Under the pieces are notes generated by a model. It was not told the DNA's origin. It searched no databases and saw nothing but the letters and a program-made list of their open reading frames with translations. A stretch of 22,101 nucleotides of DNA from Erysipelotrichaceae bacterium UBA4808 (GTDB lineage: Bacteria > Bacillota_I > Bacilli_A > Erysipelotrichales > Erysipelotrichaceae). The DNA is taken from the NCBI GenBank assembly GCA_002402585.1, contig DHGC01000080.1, positions 21,428 through 43,528 on the forward strand, given 5' to 3'. Positions 1-7,680 of the stretch are shown here, piece after piece. How positions within the stretch are numbered: position 1 is the stretch's first letter; every line of letters begins with the position of its first letter. The position numbers and the translations under genes are program-made.

Positions 1-185
1 ATCAAGCCAGCTGTTTCCAAACGACGGAAGGCTGAGTAGAGTGTTGCTTCTTTTAATTCAAATAAGTTGTTTGTCTTCTCCTGAATGGATTTATTGACTT
101 CATACCCATAACTATCTTTTTCAATGAGTAGTTTCAAGATGATGGTTTCGGTATGTCCACGCAAGAGATCGGATGTAATGCTCAT
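1..185 (-). CDS. PadR-family transcriptional regulator, N-terminal part (cut by window edge)
   Basis: The leftward reading frame opens with ATG at 185-183 behind a good ribosome-binding site (the complement of 192-200 reads GAGAGGAGA). It runs open to the left edge, giving 61 codons. The protein starts MSITSDLLRGHTETIILKLL and continues with a KDSYGYEV segment, then a KEATLYSAFRRLE segment. This is the usual PadR winged-helix layout: the first helix with I-L-x-L-L, the YGYE motif, and the recognition helix of the type A-T-L-Y-x-x-x-R-R-L-E. PadR proteins are small dimeric repressors, often responding to phenolics, drugs or cell-envelope stress, and usually control a neighbouring membrane-protein or transporter gene. 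Here that partner would lie outside the window. The family call rests on motifs only; the C-terminus and the target are unseen. Confidence 0.85.
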   Translation of the reverse strand, partial: MSITSDLLRGHTETIILKLLIEKDSYGYEVNKSIQEKTNNLFELKEATLYSAFRRLETAGL

Positions 186-208
186 AGCGTATCTCCTCTC
201 ACAATACT

Positions 209-237
209 ATGATACAAATAGTTACTTCGCCTGTCAA
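209..237 (-). promoter_or_regulatory. sigma-A type promoter of the padR-like gene
   Basis: On the minus strand there is a perfect -35 box TTGACA (complement of 232-237), a 17-base spacer and TATCAT as -10 (complement of 209-214). The predicted start lies just before the ribosome-binding site of the PadR-type gene. A short inverted repeat, ACTAT (206-210) and ATAGT (218-222), overlaps the -10 and could be an autoregulatory operator. The operator part is weak inference. Confidence 0.75.
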
Positions 238-289
238 TGTATATTATGAAAAATAGTATATTTTTTTCAAAAGTAATAAAATCAAGCGA

Positions 290-318
290 ATGACATCGAA
301 GATTAATGATGTTATCAT
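290..318 (+). promoter_or_regulatory. putative promoter of the lacI-type gene
   Basis: ATGACA (290-295) and TATCAT (313-318) are separated by 17 bases and lie upstream of the regulator start at 340. A ribosome-binding site GAAGGA (329-334) follows, 5 bases before the ATG. The -35 box differs from consensus at one position. Confidence 0.6.
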
Positions 319-339
319 AAAATAAAGTGAAGGACAGTT

Positions 340-1320
340 ATGGCAACAATCATCGATGTCGCTAAAAAAGCAGGGGTAGGAATCGCAACCGTTTCACGTG
401 TGATCAATAAGTCTGGTTATGTTAAACAAGAGACGCGTGAGAAGATTGAACGCGTAATCAAAGAGATTGGTTATGTGTCTAACGAGATCGCACGCAGTAT
501 GACCTTGCAACGCAATAATATCGTGGCGTTTGTTTTGCCAGATTGTTTGCACTTCTTTTTTGGCGAACTTCTTTATCATGTCGAACAGGAATTGTATCAA
601 AAAGGTTATAAGTTGATGGTTTGTAATTCGAGTGAGCAGTTAGAGAAAGAAATCGTCTATATTGACATGTTGAAGACGAACCGCGTCGATGCGATCATCT
701 TATTGACGAACAATGACATTGAACCGTATCTGGATAAATCATTCCCGATTGTATCCTTTGACCGTAAGTTCAAAGATGTTCCCTTTGTGGCCAGTGATAA
801 CTATATGGGTGGTGTTAGTGCGGCACGTCATTTAATTGACAAAGGATGTAAGCACTTCATGTTTATTGGAGATGATGCACAGGGAGATAAAACACCGGTT
901 CAAACCGAAGTTAGTAAACGACGTTTAGGCTACTTAGATGAATTGAAACGCAATGGGATTGAAGAAGTGATTCAAATCGAGTATCCATTAGGAAACTATT
1001 TATATCTGCCTGAATATGTGCATCAAATCATTGCGGATCATCCAGAAGTCGATGGAATCTTTGCCATCAGTGATGTGGTTGCGGCAGAGGTCATCTTTAA
1101 TATTGAGAAGGGTGGACGAAACGTACCTGATGATGTCAAAGTCGTTGGTTACGATGGAGGTCGAAGTTATTTTAAGCTTGGGAAACGCATCACGTCGATT
1201 TCTCAGTCGCCTGAATTGATCGCACAAGCTATCGTTTCAATTATCTTGAGACTGGTCAATGATCAATCAAGTGAGAGTGTCATCACACCCGTTACCATCA
1301 ATCTGGGAGAAACAACGTAG
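340..1320 (+). CDS. LacI/GalR-family transcriptional regulator
   Basis: A 326-residue protein, normal length for the family. The helix-turn-helix is at residues 3-22 (TIIDVAKKAGVGIATVSRVI), followed by the linker and hinge helix around residues 48-56, then a periplasmic-binding-protein-like effector domain (about 60-324) that includes the usual D-G-I/F-A-I-S-D-x-x-A segment at 238-249. Such regulators bind a palindromic operator as dimers and release it, or bind it, in response to a sugar. It sits directly upstream of, and in line with, a sugar-uptake and phosphorylase operon, so it very probably controls that operon. A 20-bp perfect palindrome at 1422-1441 is the best operator candidate. One oddity is that the hinge residue usually Leu (PurR Leu54) is Met54 here. 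The effector is probably the disaccharide or one of its products, but this cannot be read from the sequence. Confidence 0.93.
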   Translation: MATIIDVAKKAGVGIATVSRVINKSGYVKQETREKIERVIKEIGYVSNEIARSMTLQRNNIVAFVLPDCLHFFFGELLYHVEQELYQKGYKLMVCNSSEQLEKEIVYIDMLKTNRVDAIILLTNNDIEPYLDKSFPIVSFDRKFKDVPFVASDNYMGGVSAARHLIDKGCKHFMFIGDDAQGDKTPVQTEVSKRRLGYLDELKRNGIEEVIQIEYPLGNYLYLPEYVHQIIADHPEVDGIFAISDVVAAEVIFNIEKGGRNVPDDVKVVGYDGGRSYFKLGKRITSISQSPELIAQAIVSIILRLVNDQSSESVITPVTINLGETT

Positions 1321-1333
1321 TTCCATAAAAGTA

Positions 1334-1361
1334 TTGACAGCGCTTTCATCGCATGTAATAC
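1334..1361 (+). promoter_or_regulatory. putative promoter of the sugar-uptake/phosphorylase operon
   Basis: A perfect TTGACA (1334-1339) and TAATAC (1356-1361) are separated by 16 bases, in the gap between the LacI-type gene and the first permease. It would give a leader of about 85 bases containing a hairpin and a palindrome. The -10 box is imperfect and other registers are possible. Confidence 0.6.
1335..1348 (+). promoter_or_regulatory. cre box (CcpA catabolite-repression site)
   Basis: TGACAGCGCTTTCA matches the Gram-positive cre consensus TGWNANCGNTNWCA at every position. It overlaps the -35 box and spacer of the putative operon promoter, a position where bound CcpA would block RNA polymerase. 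This predicts repression of the phosphorylase operon when preferred sugars are present. Confidence 0.75.
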
Positions 1362-1385
1362 TAATAGCGATGATAAATGAATTAG

Positions 1386-1409
1386 TGAACCCTGTTCAAA
1401 TAGGGTTCA
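1386..1409 (+). terminator. stem-loop between lacI and the permease gene (terminator or attenuator)
   Basis: TGAACCCT (1386-1393) and AGGGTTCA (1402-1409) form a perfect 8-bp stem with an 8-base loop, followed by TGTTT. The T-tract is poor. It may end lacI transcription. Because it lies downstream of the operon's putative promoter, it may instead act as an attenuator or 5' mRNA stabiliser. Confidence 0.45.
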
Positions 1410-1421
1410 TGTTTAAACAAG

Positions 1422-1441
1422 ATATGGAAAGCTTTCCATAT
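1422..1441. promoter_or_regulatory. perfect 20-bp palindrome, probable LacI-type operator
   Basis: The half-site ATATGGAAAG is followed immediately by its exact reverse complement CTTTCCATAT. Length and symmetry fit a LacI-family operator. It ends one base before the AGGGG ribosome-binding site (1442-1446) of the first permease. Binding would form a roadblock downstream of the promoter; in RNA the palindrome could fold beside the ribosome-binding site. The central step is GC rather than the CG common in this family. Its assignment to the adjacent regulator is inferred from position. Confidence 0.7.
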
Positions 1442-1451
1442 AGGGGATTGT

Positions 1452-2558
1452 ATGATTCAAAAAGATAATATCGCGGTAAAAATCGTATGTTTCCTGGCTT
1501 CCGTCGTGGTGGTGTTCTTTTTACCTTTGTACTCTTTGGTTCTTTGGATATCAAAACTACTAAACCATGAGATCGTTTGGGAGTTGGATGATCGAACTGG
1601 ACCTGTCAGGCGATTTTTGGTTCGCAATTGGTTGGGAAGCAATGCGACCGCTCAACAGCATCGTATCTTCATTTATTTTCTATTACCTTCATTCAGTGCC
1701 TTCTTTGTTTTCGTAACGGTTCCCTTCCTACATGGTTTATTTCTATCCTTAACGAATTGGTCAGGTTTGAATACAGGTAGTGAAGTGTTCATTGGTCTGC
1801 AGAACTATGTGGTGATCTTCAAAGATGCACGATTTGCATATTCGTTGTATCGAACGGTGCTGTATTCGGTTATGAACATCTTTGCGATCAATGTGGTGGC
1901 GTTCTTCTTGGCGATCTTGGTCACACAGGAATTACGTTTTAAGAATATCTATCGAGCGGGCTTCTTCATGCCTAATTTAATTGGGGGTTTGGTTCTGGGC
2001 TATATTTGGCAGTTTATCTTCAATCGAGCTTTGGTCAGTGCTTCTGAGTTTTTCAACCCAAGTCTGTTGATCAGTGGTGAAACAGCTTTGCTTGGATTGA
2101 TTATTGTCGTAACTTGGCAATATGCAGGTTATATCATGATGATCTATGTCGCGGCAATTCAGAACATTCCGCAAGACTTGATTGAAGCAAGCAAGATTGA
2201 TGGGGCTAATGCTTGGCAGCGCTTGAAAACAATCACGTTACCTTTGGTTGCACAAGCGTTTACGGTGTCCATGTTTCTAACCTTAGTCACGTCGTTCAAA
2301 CAATTCGATACGGTCATGAGTTTGACCCAGGGTGGTCCGGGGGCAATCATGACCCATTGGATTGGATCGATGTATGGTTTGGTTGAAATGCCGGTTGTAC
2401 AATCGACGAACTTGATTGCCATTAACATCTATCAGGAAGCCTTTAGCAAATATCAAATGGGTGTTGGACAGGCTAAAGCTATTGTCTTCTTCATCTTCTT
2501 GTTAGCCATATCGTTATTGCAGGTCTACTATAACAAACGTCGGGAGGTGGAACTCTAA
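1452..2558 (+). CDS. ABC sugar transporter permease, MalF/CUT1 type, with an N-terminal extension
   Basis: A 368-residue membrane protein. The core from about residue 71 has the six-helix MalF-like fold. Its EAA loop, which docks the ATPase, is at 245-266 (E-A-S-K-I-D-G-A ... T-L-P-L). The TQGGPG segment at 292-297 is typical of sugar permeases. The ATG follows AGGGG with 5 bases between, which supports this start. As a result about 70 extra residues precede the usual beginning of the family, including one more hydrophobic helix (about 9-34). It works with the next permease and the binding lipoprotein at 6369; no ATPase gene is present, so a shared MsmX/UgpC-type ATPase encoded elsewhere is expected. 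It shares one base (TAATG) with the next gene, so translation is probably coupled. Confidence 0.9.
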   Translation: MIQKDNIAVKIVCFLASVVVVFFLPLYSLVLWISKLLNHEIVWELDDRTGPVRRFLVRNWLGSNATAQQHRIFIYFLLPSFSAFFVFVTVPFLHGLFLSLTNWSGLNTGSEVFIGLQNYVVIFKDARFAYSLYRTVLYSVMNIFAINVVAFFLAILVTQELRFKNIYRAGFFMPNLIGGLVLGYIWQFIFNRALVSASEFFNPSLLISGETALLGLIIVVTWQYAGYIMMIYVAAIQNIPQDLIEASKIDGANAWQRLKTITLPLVAQAFTVSMFLTLVTSFKQFDTVMSLTQGGPGAIMTHWIGSMYGLVEMPVVQSTNLIAINIYQEAFSKYQMGVGQAKAIVFFIFLLAISLLQVYYNKRREVEL

Positions 2559-3427
2559 TGCAAAAAGCACTAAAAGGTTTCTTTACACCGAAACTGTTTC
2601 TTGAGTTGTTGGGAATTGTGTTGTTGGGTGTCTTCTTCTTTCCGTTCATGATGGTCATCTTCAACTCCGCAAAGAATGCATCTGAAATTATTGCGACACC
2701 TTTGAGCTATCCTGAAGATTGGTCGAATTTGATTAAGAATATCCAAGAGATTCTGAGTCGTAGAAACATTGATTATTATCGTTCATTCGTCAATTCAGTT
2801 ATTATCACCAGTGTCAGTCTGGCTGCGATTGGTGTCTTCAGTGGTATGGCTGCTTGGATTTTGGTGAGAACTAAAACTCGTTACTCTTTCTGGATCTTTA
2901 TGTTTTTCTTGGCTGGAATGGTCATTCCGTTTCAGGTCGTTATGCTTCCGTTGGTTCGCTTATTAGAAACACTAAGAGCAATGACAGGCATTCAATTTAA
3001 AGATACCTATCATGGTGTTATCTTGGTCTATATTGGATTTGGGACGCCCTTGAGCATTTTCTTGTTCCATGGTTTCATCAAGTCAATTCCGATTGATATC
3101 GAAGAAGCCGCAATCATTGATGGTTGTTCAAAAGCTCAAGTGTTCTTCCTAATTGTCTTACCGATCTTGAAACCAATCTTTGTCACACTTCTTGTGTTGA
3201 ATGGAATGTGGATCTGGAACGATTATCTCTTACCAGTATTGGTAATTGGTTTGGGTGGTTCAGTTAAGACCTTACCTCTATCGGTTGCCAATTTGGCGGG
3301 TTTCTATGACAAAGAATGGGCTTTGATTCTGACAAGTGTCTTGATGGCAGCCTTACCGATATTGATTCTCTTCTTGTTTGCGCAGAAACACATTATCAAA
3401 GGCATGACCTCTGGAGCAATCAAATGA
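2558..3427 (+). CDS. ABC sugar transporter permease, MalG/CUT1 type
   Basis: A 289-residue membrane protein with a first helix at about 15-35, a BPD_transp_1 core, and the EAA loop at 182-203 (E-E-A-A-I-I-D-G-C ... L-P-I). The C-terminus KHIIKGMTSGAIK is the classic ending of CUT1 MalG-like permeases. The gene begins on the A of the previous stop codon, behind GGGAGGTGG, and its own stop overlaps the next start as ATGA. It forms the transmembrane heterodimer with the preceding MalF-type subunit. The transported sugar is inferred from the operon to be an alpha-glucosidic disaccharide or small oligosaccharide. Confidence 0.93.
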   Translation: MQKALKGFFTPKLFLELLGIVLLGVFFFPFMMVIFNSAKNASEIIATPLSYPEDWSNLIKNIQEILSRRNIDYYRSFVNSVIITSVSLAAIGVFSGMAAWILVRTKTRYSFWIFMFFLAGMVIPFQVVMLPLVRLLETLRAMTGIQFKDTYHGVILVYIGFGTPLSIFLFHGFIKSIPIDIEEAAIIDGCSKAQVFFLIVLPILKPIFVTLLVLNGMWIWNDYLLPVLVIGLGGSVKTLPLSVANLAGFYDKEWALILTSVLMAALPILILFLFAQKHIIKGMTSGAIK

Positions 3428-4128
3428 AACGCGTGGCTTGTGCGATCTTTGATTTGGATGGGGTCTTGACCTCAACGACCGCTGAACATTTCCAAGCCTG
3501 GTCCATGTTGTTTCTTAAACATTTTGGAATTGAGTTAGATCCTAAACTTGAGTCGCTCACGCGTGGGGTCTCACGGATAAGTTCACTGGAAGTTTTATTG
3601 AATCACTATCAGATTGAATTGAGTGAAGATAAGAAAAGGCGTTTAGCGAATGAAAAGAATCGTTACTATAAACATCTTATTGAGACCTTTGATGAGGGGA
3701 ACCTCTTACCAGGGGCAAGAGAATTGCTTGAAACCTTAAAAGAACGTGAAATTAAGATTGCGCTTGCGAGTGCTTCAAAGAACAGTGGTGTCTTATTGAA
3801 TCGCTTGAAGATTGATGGTTATTTCGATTATGTGGTCAACCCAAGTCGAATCAAAGGGAAACCCAACCCAGATATATTCGTTAAGGCGCAAAAATATTTT
3901 GGCTTAAAAGCGTCTGAATGCATTGGCTTCGAAGATGCGCTTGCCGGTGTTGAAGCGATAAAGAAAGCTCGTATGTTTGCGATTGGTGTGGGATTTGAAG
4001 ATCTAAGCAAAGCTGATCTGGTTGTGGAAAGCTTACCACAACTCACGAATGGAATATTAGACCGCATATTGGAAGGGAAACAAGTTCATGGACGTCATCG
4101 AACATCAAGCAGTAAAAATCGTACGTAA
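3424..4128 (+). CDS. pgmB: beta-phosphoglucomutase (HAD superfamily)
   Basis: A 234-residue HAD phosphatase-fold enzyme converting beta-glucose-1-phosphate to glucose-6-phosphate in the cytoplasm. Motif I is F-D-L-D-G-V-L at 9-15, with nucleophile Asp10 and acid/base Asp12. The cap-domain segment RGVSR is followed by a hydrophobic Leu-rich stretch as in the Lactococcus enzyme. Motif II is A-S-A-S-K-N, motif III is the G-K-P-N-P-D-I-F lysine, and motif IV is G-F-E-D-A. The start at 3424 is chosen because it overlaps the permease stop (ATGA) and gives the normal family N-terminus MKRVACAIFDLDG; longer readings add unrelated residues. The last 41 bases overlap the phosphorylase gene. The neighbouring GH65 enzyme makes exactly its substrate, so the pair forms one catabolic step. 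Confidence 0.93.
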   Translation: MKRVACAIFDLDGVLTSTTAEHFQAWSMLFLKHFGIELDPKLESLTRGVSRISSLEVLLNHYQIELSEDKKRRLANEKNRYYKHLIETFDEGNLLPGARELLETLKEREIKIALASASKNSGVLLNRLKIDGYFDYVVNPSRIKGKPNPDIFVKAQKYFGLKASECIGFEDALAGVEAIKKARMFAIGVGFEDLSKADLVVESLPQLTNGILDRILEGKQVHGRHRTSSSKNRT

Positions 4129-6328
4129 TCACCGCATCAAAGCAGAAGAATTGATGGTGGATGAAACCATTTTTTCGATGGCGAATGGTATTTTAGGTAC
4201 ACGTGGACATTTCACAGAAGGTTATGGTGGTAATCTCGATTATCCTCAAACCTACATGAATGGTGTTTATAATACCTTTCCTTATCACTATGAAGAGAAC
4301 TCAATCCAGTTTCCACAGATTGGTCAAACAATTATTAATCTTCCTGATGCATCCTTGATCACGATTGAAACAGACTGTGAACGTATCAACTTATTAGATG
4401 CCAAGTTGATAGACTTGAATCGAACGTATGATTTGGCGATTGGTCTTATCACACGTAAAGCACATTATCAAACTGAACTCGGCTTTGATTTCTATGTTTA
4501 TGAAGAGCGATTGGTTTCACAACTTCATAAGGATGTGATTGTCCTCAAATTGGAACTCGAATCGCCGAATTACGAAGGCATCATCACATTTAAATCCTAT
4601 TTAAGAATGCCAAATGTCAGTCGCCTGAAAACCTTTGATCCACGTGTGGGTCAAGCCAAAGTACATCTCGATTTTGTGAATGCATACGCCAAAGAAGGCT
4701 ATGCGGTTCTCAATACGAAAACAAACCGTACAGACTTCAAAATCAATGTTGGAATGGCGCATGATTGCATGGGAAAATATCGGACCGAAAACACGAAAGT
4801 AGTCTTTGAGTGTGCAAAGAGTTTACACAAGGATGAAACGGTGAGCATTAGTAAGTATCAAGTTTATCAATGTGATGTCTTGAGTCCCAAAGAAGATGTG
4901 GAAGATTTATTGAGAAACCTCAAGAAATATCCCGAGTATGTTGAGGAACAAGCACGTTATTTCGCAAAGTTTTGGATGAGTAATCCACTTCAACTCAGTC
5001 ATCCTGAAATCAATGAAGCCATCCAATACAATATCTTCCAGCTTTATTGCAGTGGGGGAGAGCATGAACATCTTCAGATTGCGGCGAAAGGCATCAGTGG
5101 TGAGGGGTATGAAGGTCATTACTTCTGGGATACCGAAATCTACATGTTGCCGTACTTTATCTTAAATCATCCTGAGAAAGCTCGAAGAATTCTCATGTTT
5201 CGTTATCATCACTTGGACCAAGCCAAGATTGAAGCACGAAAAATGGGCATCCAACGTGGTGCGAAAATACCTTGGCGTACGATCAATGGGACGGAGGCAT
5301 CTCCATACTTCTTAGCGGGTAGTGCTCAACTTCACATCAATAGTGATTTGGCATTTGCCATCATGCAATACTATCATGCGACACTTGACGATCGTTTCAT
5401 GCTTGATTATGGTTTTGAATTGTTGTTGGAGACTGCGGTATTCATCTATGACCATGGTCATATGTATCAAAATGAATTCCATCTCGCAGGTGTGACAGGC
5501 CCCGATGAATACACGGTTCTTGTGGATGATAATTACTATACCAATCGCATGGCGAAGTTCCATTTCGAAAGTGTTGTTAAATATGCGAAGGATCATCGTG
5601 AAGTTGAAGAAATCCTGCAACATAGTGGTTATGATGGCTCATTGATTAATGACTTGAAAGATGCTGCTGATAGAATGTGTTTATTAGTGGATGATGAAAA
5701 GCAGCTCGCACTTCAAGATGCAAGCTTCATGCGTAAGAAGCACTTGGATCTTAAAACAATTCCAATGAGTACACGTCCGATGTTGCTTCATTATCATCCT
5801 GTGTTTATCTATCGTCATCAAGTTTTAAAACAATCGGATGCGATCTTAGCTTTGACCTTAATGAATGAACACGATAAGACGTTATTCAAAAACAGCTTTG
5901 ATTACTATCTACCCATTACAACCCATGATTCAAGTTTATCGAAATGCATGTATGGGATTGCAGCGTACAAACTGAATGAGACAAAGCTTGCCTTTGAATA
6001 CATGCAAGATTCTGTTGAAATTGATTTAGCGAACTCAAAGAACCATACACAGTTTGGCTTACACATGGCGAACATGGGGGGATCTTATCTGTTGGTCTTG
6101 ATGGGTCTCTTAGGTTTACAGATTAATGAGATACTATCGCTGAGTCCAGTTTATCAAGATGAGATTGAGAATTATCAGTTAAGCATACAGTTTCAATCCA
6201 CGCGTTTACTCTTCCAAGTCGTCCATAATCAATTGATGATTCATGTAAACAAACCAATTGATATCGATTTATTTGGTAAACGTATTCATGTGGACAGCTT
6301 CCATTCGGCAATGATCAAGCTTGCTTGA
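4088..6328 (+). CDS. GH65 disaccharide phosphorylase (alpha-glucoside, beta-glucose-1-phosphate forming)
   Basis: A 746-residue protein, normal for family GH65: N-terminal beta-sandwich (about 1-270), linker, (alpha/alpha)6 barrel (about 310-690) and a small C-terminal beta domain. The catalytic acid is Glu474 in V-T-G-P-D-E-Y (469-475). The glucose-binding segment F-W-D-T-E is at 346-350, Lys581-Gln582 is in L-K-Q-S-D-A, and the phosphate-binding T-H-D-S-S-L-S is at 612-618. GH65 phosphorylases invert, splitting maltose, trehalose, kojibiose, nigerose or related sugars with phosphate into beta-glucose-1-phosphate plus the other sugar. The substrate-selecting loop reads PWRTINGTEASPYF (395-408), which is not the H-N-E-W loop I associate with maltose phosphorylases. 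I do not assign one disaccharide. The start follows GGAAGGG with a 10-base gap inside pgmB. Confidence 0.9.
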   Translation: MDVIEHQAVKIVRNHRIKAEELMVDETIFSMANGILGTRGHFTEGYGGNLDYPQTYMNGVYNTFPYHYEENSIQFPQIGQTIINLPDASLITIETDCERINLLDAKLIDLNRTYDLAIGLITRKAHYQTELGFDFYVYEERLVSQLHKDVIVLKLELESPNYEGIITFKSYLRMPNVSRLKTFDPRVGQAKVHLDFVNAYAKEGYAVLNTKTNRTDFKINVGMAHDCMGKYRTENTKVVFECAKSLHKDETVSISKYQVYQCDVLSPKEDVEDLLRNLKKYPEYVEEQARYFAKFWMSNPLQLSHPEINEAIQYNIFQLYCSGGEHEHLQIAAKGISGEGYEGHYFWDTEIYMLPYFILNHPEKARRILMFRYHHLDQAKIEARKMGIQRGAKIPWRTINGTEASPYFLAGSAQLHINSDLAFAIMQYYHATLDDRFMLDYGFELLLETAVFIYDHGHMYQNEFHLAGVTGPDEYTVLVDDNYYTNRMAKFHFESVVKYAKDHREVEEILQHSGYDGSLINDLKDAADRMCLLVDDEKQLALQDASFMRKKHLDLKTIPMSTRPMLLHYHPVFIYRHQVLKQSDAILALTLMNEHDKTLFKNSFDYYLPITTHDSSLSKCMYGIAAYKLNETKLAFEYMQDSVEIDLANSKNHTQFGLHMANMGGSYLLVLMGLLGLQINEILSLSPVYQDEIENYQLSIQFQSTRLLFQVVHNQLMIHVNKPIDIDLFGKRIHVDSFHSAMIKLA

Positions 6329-6368
6329 TTAAGCATATTTTCAATTTTTCACAAAGGAGGAACATAAA

Positions 6369-7625
6369 TTGAAAAAATTAATTGTTTTATTGGTTGTGAT
6401 GATGGCATTGTTCTCATTGACGGCCTGCTCCGCTGACGAGGAACCGGTTGAAGAACCTAAATCGCTTGTCATTTTCCAAAACAAAGTAGAGATTGATGAA
6501 GTCATGCGTACCTATGCAGAAGCATGGGGAGCTAAGAATGATGTCACCGTTACACTTAAGACCTGTGGTGGGGATGCTTGTGCATACGGAACACAAATTT
6601 TGGCAGAGTTCCAAGCCAATGAACAACCGGATATCTTCGTCATTGAAGGGATGGGTGGATACAACATCTATAAGGATAAGATTTTGGATCTCGGCGGTGC
6701 TGCTTGGACAGCGGATACTGAATTGGAATTTGCAGTGGATGGTACGGTTTATGGTTTCCCAGTTGCTGTTGAAGGCTGGGGTATGGCATATAATAAGGAT
6801 ATTCTCAATGCTGCAGGTGTTGATATCGCAGCTTTAGAAGATGTTTCACAAGCTGAATACGAAGAAGTATTTAAGAAGATTCAAGCGTATTATGATACGA
6901 ATGGAATGGATGACTATGTTGTGGTTTCGATGGCTGCTGGTGCAGGTATGCACTGGGTAACAGGTTTACATAACTTCAATGGTTATCTATCCGCTGGTTT
7001 AGATTACAGTGACTCAACGGTCATTGATAAGTTGAATAACAAAGAAGTGGATACGGATCGGTTGAATCAATTGGCGAATTGGGCTGAACTCTTATTCACG
7101 TATGGGGATAAGACGATCCTAACAACCGGTACATATGATGATCAAGTCGGTACGTTTGCAAAAGGTAAAGCAGCATTCGTTCACCAAGGTAACTGGACCG
7201 ATAGCTCCTATGCTGATTCTGATTTTGAAATGGGTTACTTACCTCACGCAACGATGACGGAAGGCAATGACAAGATTTTCATTGGCGCTCCATCGTATTA
7301 CGTTGTGAATAAAGATTCTGCAAATACAGAAGTTGCTAAGATGTTCTTGGAAGATTTAGCTGCAACTGCTGAAGGCCATGACTACATGGTTAATAAAGCA
7401 AACATGGTTCCAGCGTTTAACAGTGTTACTTTGACACCTAAGACACCTTTAAGTGCAGCTGTAATGGAATGGAATCAAGCCGGTAAAGCGTATGCTTGGT
7501 GGCAAAATGATATGCCTTCTGATTTCGGTATGGGTACCTTAGGTCCGATCTATGAACTCTTTGCAAAGGGTGAGATCACCAAGGATCAGTTCATCAGCCA
7601 AGTCACAGCAGCAATCAAACAGTAA
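6369..7625 (+). CDS. sugar ABC transporter substrate-binding lipoprotein (family 1 solute-binding protein)
   Basis: A 418-residue protein starting at TTG, 8 bases after a perfect AAAGGAGG (6353-6360); no ATG start fits as well. Residues 1-20 form a lipoprotein signal with lipobox L-T-A-C and modified Cys20. The mature protein has the MalE-like two-lobe fold, with the typical segments Q-P-D-I-F-V near residue 80, Y-G-F-P-V near 128 and M-A-Y-N-K-D near 139. It should be tethered to the outer face of the membrane and deliver the sugar to the two permeases upstream. It is the last gene of the operon and its own strong ribosome-binding site fits the usual need for excess binding protein. A rho-independent terminator follows. 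Confidence 0.92.
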   Translation: MKKLIVLLVVMMALFSLTACSADEEPVEEPKSLVIFQNKVEIDEVMRTYAEAWGAKNDVTVTLKTCGGDACAYGTQILAEFQANEQPDIFVIEGMGGYNIYKDKILDLGGAAWTADTELEFAVDGTVYGFPVAVEGWGMAYNKDILNAAGVDIAALEDVSQAEYEEVFKKIQAYYDTNGMDDYVVVSMAAGAGMHWVTGLHNFNGYLSAGLDYSDSTVIDKLNNKEVDTDRLNQLANWAELLFTYGDKTILTTGTYDDQVGTFAKGKAAFVHQGNWTDSSYADSDFEMGYLPHATMTEGNDKIFIGAPSYYVVNKDSANTEVAKMFLEDLAATAEGHDYMVNKANMVPAFNSVTLTPKTPLSAAVMEWNQAGKAYAWWQNDMPSDFGMGTLGPIYELFAKGEITKDQFISQVTAAIKQ

Positions 7626-7636
7626 ATGAATTAAAT

Positions 7637-7660
7637 AAAGGATGCATCTAAGCATCCTTT
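7637..7660. terminator. bidirectional rho-independent terminator
   Basis: AAAGGATGC (7637-7645) and GCATCCTTT (7652-7660) form a perfect 9-bp stem with a 6-base loop. On the plus strand it ends the sugar operon 11 bases after the stop. On the minus strand the stem is followed by a T-rich run, so it can also end the leftward ferredoxin-like gene. Confidence 0.85.
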
Positions 7661-7680
7661 CAATTTATGTTGTATAAAGT

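Noticed and set aside
3316..3423. Longer N-terminus for beta-phosphoglucomutase
   Set aside because: It is out-of-frame reading of the permease gene; ATG 3424 gives the family N-terminus and a stop-start overlap.
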